A stretch of DNA of 21,039 nucleotides from an uncultured Desulfovibrio sp. (GCA_900541395.1 UQJT01000039.1:1-21039), one strand, 5' to 3'; positions 1 to 7,200 are shown, counted from the first letter of the stretch. Made by a program: numbers and translations. Notes: generated by a model not told the origin, from the letters alone.

Positions 1-15
1 AATGACGGCAGCGCC

Positions 16-54
16 GCTTTTGAAATTGGACAATTTCAAAAGCAAAATGCTCTA
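16..54. repeat. palindrome plus 22-bp dispersed repeat module, copy 1
   Basis: Bases 16-27 and 32-43 are perfect 12-bp inverted arms (gcttttgaaatt / aatttcaaaagc) around ggac. The right arm runs into a copy of the 22-bp module at 33-54, ending in TGCTCTA. The same module occurs at 227-248, 5551-5572, 5637-5658 and 16656-16677 with identical internal spacing. Confidence 0.7.
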
Positions 55-132
55 AGGACGCTGTGACGCCCTCCTCTTCGGTGTCGCCGCATTTTTAGCG
101 ACTCCTGGCTATCCTGGCAAATCTACGGCCGG

Positions 133-185
133 TTATATCGAAGCGCAATCGAGGCGCGCTTTCGGCGTAACACTCCGGCTTCAGG
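133..185 (+). repeat. long intergenic repeat, copy A
   Basis: Aligned by eye to 2047-2098, about 41 of 53 positions agree, including cggcgta and the terminal cggcttcagg. Most differences are transitions. The segment is partly self-complementary (cgaagcgc ... gcgctttcg). It does not form a credible coding frame. Confidence 0.6.
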
Positions 186-226
186 TTGAAGCCTTTGAAG
201 TAGAATATAGGGGCTGACGGGAGATA

Positions 227-266
227 TTTTCAATAGCAAAGCGCTTTAATGGATAAGGAGTATGTG
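227..266 (+). repeat. 22-bp repeat module, copy 2, with conserved 3' extension
   Basis: Bases 227-248 match the module TTTTCAA-N2-GCAAA-N-CGCT-TTA. The sequence continues as atggataaggag, which recurs as acggatgaggag at 5435-5446 and, on the minus strand, as atggataacgag at 1945-1956. The module is therefore part of a larger element. Confidence 0.65.
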
Positions 267-429
267 AGGTGAATGTTGCTACATCGTTTATAAGTAGTCT
301 TATAACTTTTGGTGACATAGTAAAATAAATCTTACTTTACAATATACATGGGGTGCTGCTGAAGATAAAGGATTCAAAAAATTTATTATTGGTGCTGTAT
401 TTTTATTAGCTGTATGAAGTGGAAAAATG

Positions 430-445
430 TGTTTCACGTGAAACA
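430..445. promoter_or_regulatory. parS site 1
   Basis: A perfect 16-bp palindrome, tgtttcacgtgaaaca, identical to the canonical bacterial chromosomal parS that ParB binds. It lies about 650 bp upstream of the parA start. It falls in an A+T-rich stretch with no convincing gene. Confidence 0.95.
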
Positions 446-662
446 ACCTTGCTCTTAAATTTTTTTAATTATCCAGTAATAGCAATGGTGGTGTATTCCA
501 TCAATGGGAATCGAACTACTAGAGCAGACGAGCCTCTCTTTTTGTTGATGGCCTGTATAGGATTTTGCTTGTTGCCTATGACATGTGTTACTAAGAAGTG
601 TTGCAAGGTCTAAACTTAGTTTTTGCCTGCTTTTTGCGCTGAAGGCAGCGGAACAACCGTTC

Positions 663-696
663 TACCTATGTTTCACGTGAAACATAGGTATTTTTT
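663..696 (+). promoter_or_regulatory. parS site 2 inside a 28-bp palindrome followed by a T run
   Basis: The core parS (669-684, tgtttcacgtgaaaca) is extended by tacc-ta and ta-ggta to a perfect 28-bp palindrome at 663-690, followed at once by six T (691-696). As RNA this would fold into a 12-bp stem with a 4-nt loop and a U tract, which is the form of an intrinsic terminator on the plus strand. It may serve both ParB and RNA polymerase. The parS call is secure; the terminator role is inference. Confidence 0.9.
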
Positions 697-895
697 GTTG
701 GATAGTATCGCTGAAACTAATTTAAATAGGTTATTGATATATCACAAGTAAGCATCTTAGGATGCCTCATGGTAATGAAAATGCAAGCAAGTCGGGACTG
801 CATGCTGATTAATTGATTGCAGGCTAGACCCCACTGGCGGCTATAAAATATGAAACCACTTAGATGTATATATGGTGCTGCCTTCAGAGGCGAAC

Positions 896-970
896 ATGAA
901 AAATACTATGTCTGAAGAGGGAGAAGATATATCTTTACTGCGTTTGATTTTGTGGGGTATCTCAAAATAG
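896..970 (+). CDS. possible 24-residue small ORF before parS3 (uncertain)
   Basis: ATG at 896 has an AGAGG ribosome binding site at 886-890, five bases upstream, and runs 24 codons to TAG at 968-970, ending 16 bp before parS3. The peptide starts MKNTMSEEGED and ends in a short hydrophobic run (LLRLILW). I do not recognise it. It could be a leader peptide for parA, or a chance frame with a chance ribosome binding site. The only support is the ribosome binding site and the position, so this is a weak call. Confidence 0.2.
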   Translation: MKNTMSEEGEDISLLRLILWGISK

Positions 971-986
971 AAATATTTTTTAAATA

Positions 987-1002
987 TGTTTCACGTGAAA
1001 CA
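987..1002. promoter_or_regulatory. parS site 3, immediately upstream of parA
   Basis: A perfect tgtttcacgtgaaaca palindrome, 76 bp before the chosen parA start. The longest open frame of parA begins at an ATG (986) inside this site and would translate parS as MFHVKQ. That makes the upstream start an artefact of the site. Confidence 0.95.
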
Positions 1003-1078
1003 GGCCATACATTGCTTGCTATTCTTGATTTCACAGTTTATGAAAAAAAAGTTCCACATCAATATCGGGAGGTCTTCG

Positions 1079-1858
1079 GTGACAAGAATTATAGCTGTTG
1101 CCAATCAAAAAGGAGGAGTGGGAAAAACCACTACATCCGTCAATTTGGCCGCCTCCCTGGCCATTATGGAAAACCGCGTTCTTTTAGTGGACTGTGATCC
1201 TCAGGCCAACTCCACCAGCGCTTTGGGGTTTGATCAGGAGAGCATGAAGGCTAATTTGTACACTTCGTTTTATAAGCCTGAATGTTTATCTGAAGCGTTA
1301 TTACCCACGGCTACACCTTATTTGACTCTTCTTCCTTCGTCCTCCGATTTAGTGGGTATCGAACTGGAACTTGTCGATAAAATGGCGCGGGAATATTATT
1401 TGTCGGAATTGCTTCATCCTGTTTTGGGAAATTATGAGTATATTATATTGGATTGTCCTCCTTCTTTAGGACTGATCACTCTTAATTCCCTCTGTGCTGC
1501 CAAAGAGCTTTTAATTCCCTTGCAATGCGAGTTTTTTGCTTTGGAAGGTATTGTAAAACTTTTACATACTTATGAGCAGGTTCGTAAGCGCTTAAATCCG
1601 GAATTGGAACTCTTGGGCGTGGTTCTTACTATGTTTGACGCACGAAATAAACTGGCTCGCCAGGTCAAGAGTGAGGCGGAGCGTTGTTTCCCCGAACACA
1701 TGTTCAGGACCTTGATTCCCCGCAATGTTCGTCTGTCTGAAGCGCCCAGTCATGGTAAATCCATTCTTCATTACGATATAAAATCCAAGGGCGCCGAGGC
1801 TTATCTTCAGCTGGCCAAAGAGGTCGTACAAAAACGAATCCATAAGAGTGCCGCTTGA
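1079..1858 (+). CDS. parA: ParA/Soj chromosome-partitioning ATPase
   Basis: ATPase of the ParABS system. ParA dimers bind nucleoid DNA and are released by ParB, which moves the origin-proximal parS complex. With the GTG start at 1079 the protein has 259 residues, normal for chromosomal ParA. It opens with the deviant Walker A KGGVGKTT (residues 11-18), then the Walker A' VDCDPQ (D38, D40) and Walker B ILDCPP (D125). GTG is chosen because GGGAGG (1067-1072) lies six bases upstream and the Walker A box then starts at residue 11, as usual. The longer frame from 986 begins inside parS3. The gene is markedly more A+T-rich than parB and the genes beyond, and it is unusually far from parB (about 385 bp). 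The family call is certain; the start is well supported. Confidence 0.96.
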   Translation: MTRIIAVANQKGGVGKTTTSVNLAASLAIMENRVLLVDCDPQANSTSALGFDQESMKANLYTSFYKPECLSEALLPTATPYLTLLPSSSDLVGIELELVDKMAREYYLSELLHPVLGNYEYIILDCPPSLGLITLNSLCAAKELLIPLQCEFFALEGIVKLLHTYEQVRKRLNPELELLGVVLTMFDARNKLARQVKSEAERCFPEHMFRTLIPRNVRLSEAPSHGKSILHYDIKSKGAEAYLQLAKEVVQKRIHKSAA

Positions 1859-1939
1859 TTACGGCTAGTTTGGGATTCCGGTAAAATTTTAGAGCCAGTA
1901 ATTTAAAAACTGCTCGTAGAGCCGGGTAAAGCGAGTCAT

Positions 1940-1976
1940 CTGCACTCGTTATCCATAAAACGCTTCACGTTGACGG
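1940..1976 (-). repeat. 37-bp repeat copy, inverted orientation
   Basis: The reverse complement aligns with 5415-5451 at about 28 of 37 positions by eye, sharing ccgtca, aagcgtttta and ggat. Most differences are transitions. It also matches the end of the copy at 227-266. Confidence 0.6.
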
Positions 1977-2046
1977 TTAAGGACGTCGTGGCGTCGGAAC
2001 AGCCGCAATGTCGACGGCTGTTGTCGGGCAATGAACCTGCAGTTGA

Positions 2047-2098
2047 TTATACCGAGGCGCAGTCGTGGCGTACCTGCGGCGTATAGCTCGGCTTCAGG
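2047..2098 (+). repeat. long intergenic repeat, copy B
   Basis: Partner of 133-185 (about 41 of 53 positions agree). Its gcggcgtat-gct segment also resembles the middle of the element before uvrC (cgcggcgtatggct, near 16590-16603). Relative to the neighbouring 37-bp repeat it has the opposite arrangement to the copy at the window start, so one part has been inverted. Confidence 0.55.
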
Positions 2099-2243
2099 CG
2101 TAAAACTTACGAACAGAAGCAACACGTCTTGGTTAGCGTGATTTGAAGTCACTCTGCGCTGACTGACAGGCTCTCAATTAAGTCGGCAAGTTTTTTTGGT
2201 TGTTAAAGGGACCATGCTGTCCCACCATAATAGCGAGGTAGAT

Positions 2244-3242
2244 ATGGCAGCTTTGGAGCGTGGCCTGGGACGAGGTCTTGATTCACTTCTACGCTCGACT
2301 CGTGAAGCGGATATCCCTTCACGCGACGCCAAAAAATTGGCTTTGACTCAGTTGATTCCGGGACCGCATCAGCCGCGAAAACGTTTTGACGACGCGGCCT
2401 TGGCCGAGCTGTCCGCATCCATTAAGAACCAAGGAGTCATACAGCCGCTTATCGTCCGGCCCAAGGCCGACAGATCTCCGCAGGTATATGAAATTGTGGC
2501 CGGCGAACGCCGCTGGCGGGCCGCAAAATTGGCGGGGCTGACGGAAGTGCCGGTGGTCATCTGCGCTTATACGGATGCGGAAGCCATGACTGTGGCTCTG
2601 GTGGAAAATCTGCAGCGTGAAAACCTCAGTCCCCTTGAAGAGGCAGAGGCGTTGCAGGCGCTTCGCGATACCCACCAACTCAACCAGGAGGAATTGGCCG
2701 CCAAACTGGGAAAGAGTCGTTCCGCCGTAGCCAACGCGCTACGTTTGCTTCAACTTCCCCCGATATGCAGAGAAGCTTTGAGCGAAGCTCGCATCAGCGC
2801 CGGGCATGCCCGTGCCTTGTTGGCCATTGGGGATGAAGAAACCAGAGAAAAACTGTTGAAGGCCGTTATCCGGCAAGAATTATCCGTACGCGATGCGGAA
2901 TCCGCCGCGGATCATTGGAAGCGTGCGGGGAGGCTTCCCGATTCGCTGGAAGAGGATACCCCGGCCGCCGAAAAAGCGGAAAAGGCGGCTCCCCGCCGTG
3001 CCTCCAAACCCCAACGGCTGAAAGACATCCAAAAGTTGTTGCGGCAAACCGTACATCACGGCGCGAGCATCAGCGGTGATGAAGAAAAAGGGCGCATTGC
3101 GCTTCCGTATACGTCGCGGGGAGAGTTGGAATACCTTTTGAATCTGCTCGGCATGTCTCAGGAAAATGAGGACGGCCGCATGGCGAACGATTCCCTGGTT
3201 ACAGGCGGCGCCGTCATTTCCGGGGAGGATGCCCATGTCTGA
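2244..3242 (+). CDS. parB: ParB/Spo0J chromosome-partitioning protein
   Basis: DNA-binding CTPase clamp that loads at parS and spreads along DNA. The 332-residue protein opens with the typical [12 protein letters not shown] leader. The ParB N-terminal domain follows, with the CTP-binding motif GERRWRA (residues 87-93). A helix-turn-helix (about 146-167, [23 protein letters not shown] region) precedes a linker rich in Ala, Lys and Glu and the C-terminal dimerisation domain (about 258-304), with a roughly 28-residue tail after it. ATG 2244 is preferred because GAGG (2235-2238) lies five bases upstream and the protein then starts next to the conserved leader. ATG 2214 and TTG 2196 are longer alternatives. 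The three parS sites upstream are its expected targets. The gene overlaps rfaE1 by 8 bp, so the two are probably translationally coupled. Confidence 0.96.
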   Translation: MAALERGLGRGLDSLLRSTREADIPSRDAKKLALTQLIPGPHQPRKRFDDAALAELSASIKNQGVIQPLIVRPKADRSPQVYEIVAGERRWRAAKLAGLTEVPVVICAYTDAEAMTVALVENLQRENLSPLEEAEALQALRDTHQLNQEELAAKLGKSRSAVANALRLLQLPPICREALSEARISAGHARALLAIGDEETREKLLKAVIRQELSVRDAESAADHWKRAGRLPDSLEEDTPAAEKAEKAAPRRASKPQRLKDIQKLLRQTVHHGASISGDEEKGRIALPYTSRGELEYLLNLLGMSQENEDGRMANDSLVTGGAVISGEDAHV

Positions 3243-4254
3243 AATCTCTATGGCGTCGGCTCCGCTCCAGCGGCTGGAGGACTTGCGCGCCGGACGTGTG
3301 CTGGTGGTAGGCGATGTCATGGTGGACACGTATCTGATGGGAGACGCCTTGCGCATTTCTCCGGAAGCGCCCGTCCCGGTAGTTCGCGTGGAGGAAACGC
3401 GTCATCTCCTGGGAGGAGCGGGCAACGTGGCTCGCAATATTGCCGCTCTGGCCGGGCAATCCGTTCTGGTGGGACTCATCGGCCGTGACGGAGACGGCGA
3501 TCGACTGGAAGCCATGTTGAATGAAGCGGGCGTCGCGCCCCGCCTGGTGCGCGGCGAACGTCCCACCACAGTCAAGAGTCGGGTCCTGGCCCGCAATCAA
3601 CAGATGATTCGACTGGATCGGGAAAGCCGGTCTCCGGCCACGCCGGAGGAATACGCCGCCCTGATGAGGGTATTGAAACCCCTGGTGCCCGAGTTTGATG
3701 TGATGGTGATATCCGATTACGGAAAAGGGCTGGTGTCGGCCGGGATTTTGGATGATATACGTCGTTTGGGGCAAAGCAGAGGGCGCGGCGACATCAAAGT
3801 ATTGGTGGACCCCAAACCTCAGAACATCGCCTGCTATCACAAAGCCTGGATGCTGACGCCCAACGCCAAGGAAACCAGCGAATCCACCGGATTGCCGGTT
3901 CGTACCCGCTCGGAAATCTTGGCCGCGGGACGTTGTTTGCGGGAAAAATTGGACGCCGCCCATGTGTTGACCACCTTGGGAGCGGACGGCATGGCCCTGT
4001 TCAGCGCCGACGGACCGGTATGGCACGTGCCCACTATGGCTCGCCAGGTATTTGACGTCACCGGCGCGGGCGATACCGTTATTGCTACGGCCGCGTTGGC
4101 TTTGGCTGTGAACTTTCCGCTTGTGGACGCCTGCGTGTTGGCCAATTATGCGGCGGGCATCGTGGTGGGCAAAGTGGGCGCGGCCACGGCCTCTGCGGAG
4201 GAATTGCGCGTCGCCATGCAGGAACACCCTGTGGTCATGGAGCGCTGGGACTGA
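3235..4254 (+). CDS. rfaE1: D-glycero-beta-D-manno-heptose-7-phosphate kinase (RfaE domain I)
   Basis: PfkB-family sugar kinase that phosphorylates heptose 7-phosphate to the 1,7-bisphosphate in ADP-heptose synthesis for the lipopolysaccharide inner core. It has 339 residues and only the kinase half of the bifunctional HldE; no adenylyltransferase domain follows, so that step must be encoded elsewhere. Visible motifs are GDVMVDTYLMG (from residue 26), SPEAPVPVV, the substrate-site GGAGNVARN (60-68), VISDYGKG, and the PfkB signature DVTGAGDT (274-281) with catalytic Asp280. ATG 3235 is chosen because GGGGAGG (3222-3228) lies six bases upstream; ATG 3229 would abut that site. It overlaps the end of parB by 8 bp. 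Other PfkB kinases are possible in principle, but the N-terminal motifs fit RfaE well. Confidence 0.92.
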   Translation: MSEISMASAPLQRLEDLRAGRVLVVGDVMVDTYLMGDALRISPEAPVPVVRVEETRHLLGGAGNVARNIAALAGQSVLVGLIGRDGDGDRLEAMLNEAGVAPRLVRGERPTTVKSRVLARNQQMIRLDRESRSPATPEEYAALMRVLKPLVPEFDVMVISDYGKGLVSAGILDDIRRLGQSRGRGDIKVLVDPKPQNIACYHKAWMLTPNAKETSESTGLPVRTRSEILAAGRCLREKLDAAHVLTTLGADGMALFSADGPVWHVPTMARQVFDVTGAGDTVIATAALALAVNFPLVDACVLANYAAGIVVGKVGAATASAEELRVAMQEHPVVMERWD

Positions 4255-4286
4255 TACAAAGCCGCCATGGCGTATTTTTTAGAGTA

Positions 4287-4311
4287 TTTCAGTTTCAAAG
4301 CGTTTCTGAAA
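4287..4311. repeat. degenerate repeat hairpin between rfaE1 and the WbsX-like gene
   Basis: tttcag (4287-4292) and ctgaaa (4306-4311) form a hairpin. The segment tttagag-tatttcagtttcaaagcgttt resembles a worn copy of the repeat modules seen before uvrC and after the WbsX-like gene. The match is loose. Confidence 0.35.
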
Positions 4312-4361
4312 GGCGAAGTGCAAACATCGAAATATCGGTGCGCCGGGTTGCGATTATCGTC

Positions 4362-5396
4362 ATGAAAGCGATTGCGTTTTATCTTCCCCAGTTTCACGTT
4401 ATTCCAGAGAACGAAGCCGTCTATGGACAGGGATTTACCGAATGGAGCAACGTGCGCTCGGCAAAACCCCTTTTCAAGGGGCATCATCAACCTCGTATTC
4501 CTCATAATATATTGGGATATTATAATTTATTGGATGAAAAAACGCTGATTCTCCAGCATTATCTGGCCTACAGCAACGGAATACACGGCTTTTGCTACTA
4601 TTATTACAATATGGCCGGTCGAAGGCTGTTGGAAAAGCCTTTGGATATAATCAATGCCAGTCGGGACATTAACAATGATTTCTGTCTGTGCTGGGATCAT
4701 AATAGTTGGTATGACAATACGCGAACTGAACGGGACATTCCATTTATTCAACAGATATATTCTGTGGAAAATGCGAAAGGCATCATTCAGGATTTGGAAC
4801 AATATTTCAGCAATCCCCGTTATATAAAAATAGACGGGAAGCCTTTGTTTCTCGTCTTTGCGCCGGAGCGCTGCCCCGGTATCGAAATGTATGCAGAGAC
4901 CTGGAGGGAAGAGGCCTCGCGTTTGGGATTTCCCGGCGTATACCTGGCCGGAGTAGAGGCTTTTATCGGGTGTCCCCCATCCATGTTCGGATTTGATTGC
5001 ATGGTGGAATATGCTCCCAACTGGCGGACAGAAAACATGGTGTGCGGGATGGAAAATCCGCCGCGAAGGCTCGATTATCGGGAAACCGTAAAATTTATGC
5101 TGGCCAAGCAGGTTCCCGATTATCCCGAAATGCGCTGCGTTTTTCCCGACTGGGACAATACGCCCCGACGGGGAAAGAACGGCATCGCCACAGTCAACGT
5201 GTCGCCGGAAGTATTTCGCATTGCTCTGGAAGGAATGGCGGATTTTACCCGTCGCTTTGTGCCCGATTCTTTGCAGTACCTGTTCATCAACGCCTGGAAC
5301 GAATGGGGAGAGGGCTGTCATCTGGAGCCGGATCAACGTTACGGCTTTACTTATTTGAATATTGTGAACGAGGTCATGAAACAGTACGGAGGGTAA
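4362..5396 (+). CDS. WbsX / GH99-like glycan-acting protein
   Basis: The 344-residue protein has the hallmarks of the WbsX family (glycoside hydrolase 99-like), common in O-antigen and capsule clusters. It starts KAIAFYLPQFH (residues 2-12), then GFTEWSNV (24-31), a central CWDHNSW segment, and near the C-terminus NAWNEWGEG followed by LEPD (310-324). No signal peptide or membrane segment is apparent, so it is probably cytoplasmic. Family members are annotated as glycosyltransferases or as glycosidase-like proteins; the sequence does not decide which. ATG 4362 puts the family's usual start at residue 1, though no clear ribosome binding site precedes it; GTG 4338 is an alternative. It stands alone, is poorer in G+C than its neighbours and has repeat copies on both sides, which suggests acquisition. 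A role in surface polysaccharide, as rfaE1 might hint, is inference. Confidence 0.85.
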   Translation: MKAIAFYLPQFHVIPENEAVYGQGFTEWSNVRSAKPLFKGHHQPRIPHNILGYYNLLDEKTLILQHYLAYSNGIHGFCYYYYNMAGRRLLEKPLDIINASRDINNDFCLCWDHNSWYDNTRTERDIPFIQQIYSVENAKGIIQDLEQYFSNPRYIKIDGKPLFLVFAPERCPGIEMYAETWREEASRLGFPGVYLAGVEAFIGCPPSMFGFDCMVEYAPNWRTENMVCGMENPPRRLDYRETVKFMLAKQVPDYPEMRCVFPDWDNTPRRGKNGIATVNVSPEVFRIALEGMADFTRRFVPDSLQYLFINAWNEWGEGCHLEPDQRYGFTYLNIVNEVMKQYGG

Positions 5397-5414
5397 CGAA
5401 AACAAAACTTCGAG

Positions 5415-5451
5415 CCGTCAGCGCAAAGCGTTTTACGGATGAGGAGAGTGG
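5415..5451 (+). repeat. 37-bp repeat copy
   Basis: Matches the reverse complement of 1940-1976 at about 28 of 37 positions. The core gcaaagcg-tttta-cggat-gaggag also matches 237-260. It starts 19 bp after the stop codon of the WbsX-like gene. Confidence 0.6.
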
Positions 5452-5550
5452 AAGTCCTGCTTTGGTCGGCTCCGTGAACCATTGAAAAGCGTGGTTTTCA
5501 GGCTCATTCGTCGCGGGCGTCGGTTCCCGCGGCCGCCGGAGCGCTTGCCG

Positions 5551-5572
5551 TTTTCAACAGCAAACCGCTCTA
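5551..5572 (+). repeat. 22-bp repeat module, copy 3
   Basis: TTTTCAA-ca-GCAAA-c-CGCTCTA. It agrees with the copy at 16656-16677 at every position outside the variable dinucleotide and the single variable base. Confidence 0.75.
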
Positions 5573-5636
5573 ACACCATCAAATGAATGGCGCTTATACC
5601 TTGGCGGCGATCGCCTGCTCCGTAGTGGGAAGAGCA

Positions 5637-5658
5637 TTTTCAAGCCCAACATGCTCTA
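5637..5658 (+). repeat. 22-bp repeat module, copy 4
   Basis: TTTTCAA-gc-CCAAC-A-TGCTCTA, preceded by agagca, so the whole (5631-5658) is an imperfect palindrome (agagcatttt ... atgctct). A very similar but perfect palindrome stands at 16509-16533. Confidence 0.65.
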
Positions 5659-5660
5659 GT

Positions 5661-5693
5661 CAAAAGGGCGGCAACCGTGAAGAGTTGCCGCCC
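5661..5693 (-). terminator. intrinsic terminator of the phosphoesterase gene
   Basis: A perfect 10-bp stem (gggcggcaac at 5666-5675, gttgccgccc at 5684-5693) with an 8-nt loop. On the minus strand it is followed by TTTTG and begins 24 bp after the phosphoesterase stop codon. Confidence 0.8.
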
Positions 5694-5717
5694 CCGAATG
5701 CTTGAAACGGTACGCGT

Positions 5718-7106
5718 TTACTTGGTGTTGGCCGGTTTCAGAGTGACGGAATACAGTTCCTTGCCCAGCGGATTGTTGTTGTCGGGGCGCACATAGCGGA
5801 CCGTGGCCTTGTCGCCGTCGATATCCACCACGGTAAAGCCCGAGTCGGGGATATAATTTTCGTAGCCGGTTTCCGCCGTGGTGAATTTCCAGGGCGCGCC
5901 CACGGAACCGGTGCATATATAGTGAATGCCGTCCACGTCCATGTCGGTAAACACGTGATCGTGGGCATAGAAAAAGGCTTCCACGCCATATTTCCGCATC
6001 AGTTCATGCACCTTGGCCTGTTCGCCTATGTGGGCCGCGCGGCCTCCGCCGCGGCCGTAGCGGGTATTGACGTCGTCTCCCGCATTGCCGCCCACGGCGT
6101 GGTGGATAAACAGAAATTTCCATTTGGCTTTCGATTCGGCCAGGGTTTTTTCCAACCATTCGAACTGGTCTTTTCCCAAGGTCCAGTCGCTGCCGGAACC
6201 GGGACCGCGCGTATGTTCGTGGTTGACGGCGTTGTAACCCGTGGCGTTCAAACCGATGAACAGCGCGTCGCCCCAGGTGAAGGCATAATAGTCTTCGTTT
6301 TTGCTGCCGCCTTCGGGGTAGGTGGCGGAATTCGGGGCCGGGGCGAAGGTCATGCGGGCGTTGCGGGCCCAGGAACGATTGGGTTCGGGATGCCAGCCGT
6401 TCTCGCCTTCCCAGTTGCCGTTCAGGATGAACTGTCCGGCCTGGCTCTGGAGTTGACCCAGCATTTGCCGATAGTAGATGTAAAAAATATTGGGATGATT
6501 TTCTTCAGCGGCCGGGCCGCCGTGGGTGGAGCCCACGGTCTGAATATTGTCGCCCAAATGGAAGACGAAGTCGGGCCGGTAACGCATGGCCGTATCGGCC
6601 GATACCCGCAAGACGGGGCTGCGCTCCGGATTGGCGGGGTTGACGTGGGCGTCGGTCATGGCGATGAAACGGAAGGGGGCGGCGGTGACACGCTGGGTCA
6701 TGAAAGACCCCGAACCGCCCGGTACGGCTTGATCGCCCTCGCGCAATTCGTATTCATATCGAGTGCCGGGTTTAAGACCGTCCAGACGAACGTTTTGGAC
6801 ACCGCCGCGCAGCTTGTCCTGCGTGGTGGGGGCCAGTTCCACCGGCACCGACATCCAGGGTTCCGTACCCTGGGGGCGATAGCGCAACTCGCCCTTGATC
6901 GGTTTTTCTCCGTTGATCAGGCTGACGACCGCGCTGTCGGCCGTGGGAGCAGCCACAAACGCGTAGGTCAGCAGGGAGGGAGCTTCTTCCGCCGCGGCGC
7001 CGGCGCTTTTGACGTCCGTAGTGCCTTGGGCGGCGGCGTTCTCCACACAGAGGAGGGGAGTGCTCCCCAACAGCAGCGTCAAGGCTGCGGCAAAAAATCG
7101 TCTCAT
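5718..7106 (-). CDS. secreted purple-acid-phosphatase-like metallophosphoesterase
   Basis: A 462-residue exported protein. Residues 1-27 look like a Sec signal peptide (RR, hydrophobic core, cleavage near AAA-QG), so it should act in the periplasm. Residues about 45-140 resemble the Fn3-like N-terminal domain of purple acid phosphatases (LKPGTRYEYEL). A calcineurin-like metallophosphoesterase domain follows: DAH (152-154), GDN (185-187), GNWE (230-233), IHH (334-336) and AHDH (381-384). These are the two-metal ligands of the fold. The usual GNHE reads GNWE, so the His that normally follows the bridging Asn is Trp, which may change catalysis. The substrate is unknown. ATG 7106 has GAGGG six to ten bases upstream. 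A promoter-like pair precedes it and a strong terminator follows, so it is probably a single-gene unit. Confidence 0.88.
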   Translation of the reverse strand: MRRFFAAALTLLLGSTPLLCVENAAAQGTTDVKSAGAAAEEAPSLLTYAFVAAPTADSAVVSLINGEKPIKGELRYRPQGTEPWMSVPVELAPTTQDKLRGGVQNVRLDGLKPGTRYEYELREGDQAVPGGSGSFMTQRVTAAPFRFIAMTDAHVNPANPERSPVLRVSADTAMRYRPDFVFHLGDNIQTVGSTHGGPAAEENHPNIFYIYYRQMLGQLQSQAGQFILNGNWEGENGWHPEPNRSWARNARMTFAPAPNSATYPEGGSKNEDYYAFTWGDALFIGLNATGYNAVNHEHTRGPGSGSDWTLGKDQFEWLEKTLAESKAKWKFLFIHHAVGGNAGDDVNTRYGRGGGRAAHIGEQAKVHELMRKYGVEAFFYAHDHVFTDMDVDGIHYICTGSVGAPWKFTTAETGYENYIPDSGFTVVDIDGDKATVRYVRPDNNNPLGKELYSVTLKPANTK

Positions 7107-7200
7107 GATACCCTCGGGATGCAGTAAAAACTGAACGAAGCCGGATTGGACCGATGCGTGCCTGGGGCTCGCAAGCGCCGGAGCGCTCGGAAAGAGCGGT

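Larger units (their letters stand above)
1..1078. other. A+T-rich non-coding centromere region upstream of parA
   Basis: No confident protein gene lies here. The stretch is much richer in A+T than the rest of the window; bases 301-360, for example, hold only about 16 G or C. It contains three parS sites (430-445, 669-684, 987-1002), repeat modules at 16-54, 133-185 and 227-266, and a small AT-rich hairpin at 288-305 (ttataag, 4-nt loop, cttataa). A weak promoter-like pair, TTGCAG at 817-822 and TATAAA at 842-847, has a 19-nt spacer, which is longer than ideal. Open frames crossing parS (419-613 and 952-1197) translate the site as VSRET and show no other protein character. The region reads as a ParB-loading centromere preceding parA. 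Confidence 0.7.
1859..2243. other. parA-parB intergenic gap filled with repeat remnants
   Basis: These 385 bp carry no convincing gene. A minus-strand frame at 1949-2152 is made largely of repeat sequence. Two repeats are recognisable: 1940-1976 (matches 5415-5451 in inverted orientation) and 2047-2098 (matches 133-185). A run of seven T at 2191-2197 lies just before parB but follows no clear hairpin. parA and parB usually abut or overlap, so the gap is unusual and may be an insertion that has since decayed. Confidence 0.7.
5397..5717. other. convergent intergenic region with repeats and a terminator
   Basis: The WbsX-like gene and the phosphoesterase converge here and no gene lies between them. 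It contains the 37-bp repeat (5415-5451), two 22-bp modules (5551-5572, 5637-5658) and the phosphoesterase terminator (5661-5693). A plus-strand frame running from 4997 to 5485 is a shadow that ends in this region. Confidence 0.7.

Noticed and set aside
419..613. 64-codon ORF crossing parS1
   Set aside because: It begins by translating parS (CVSRET), has no ribosome binding site and has no recognisable domain; the frame is probably chance in an A+T-rich stretch.
986..1078. 31-residue N-terminal extension of ParA
   Set aside because: Its start codon lies inside parS3, while GTG 1079 has a strong GGGAGG and gives the normal ParA N-terminus.
1949..2152. 67-codon minus-strand ORF between parA and parB
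   Set aside because: It is composed mostly of the dispersed repeats, which recur elsewhere in other frames or with stops; no protein family is evident.
5922..7127. 401-codon plus-strand ORF antisense to the phosphoesterase
   Set aside because: It is a G+C-driven shadow; the minus strand carries the signal peptide and all metal-binding motifs.
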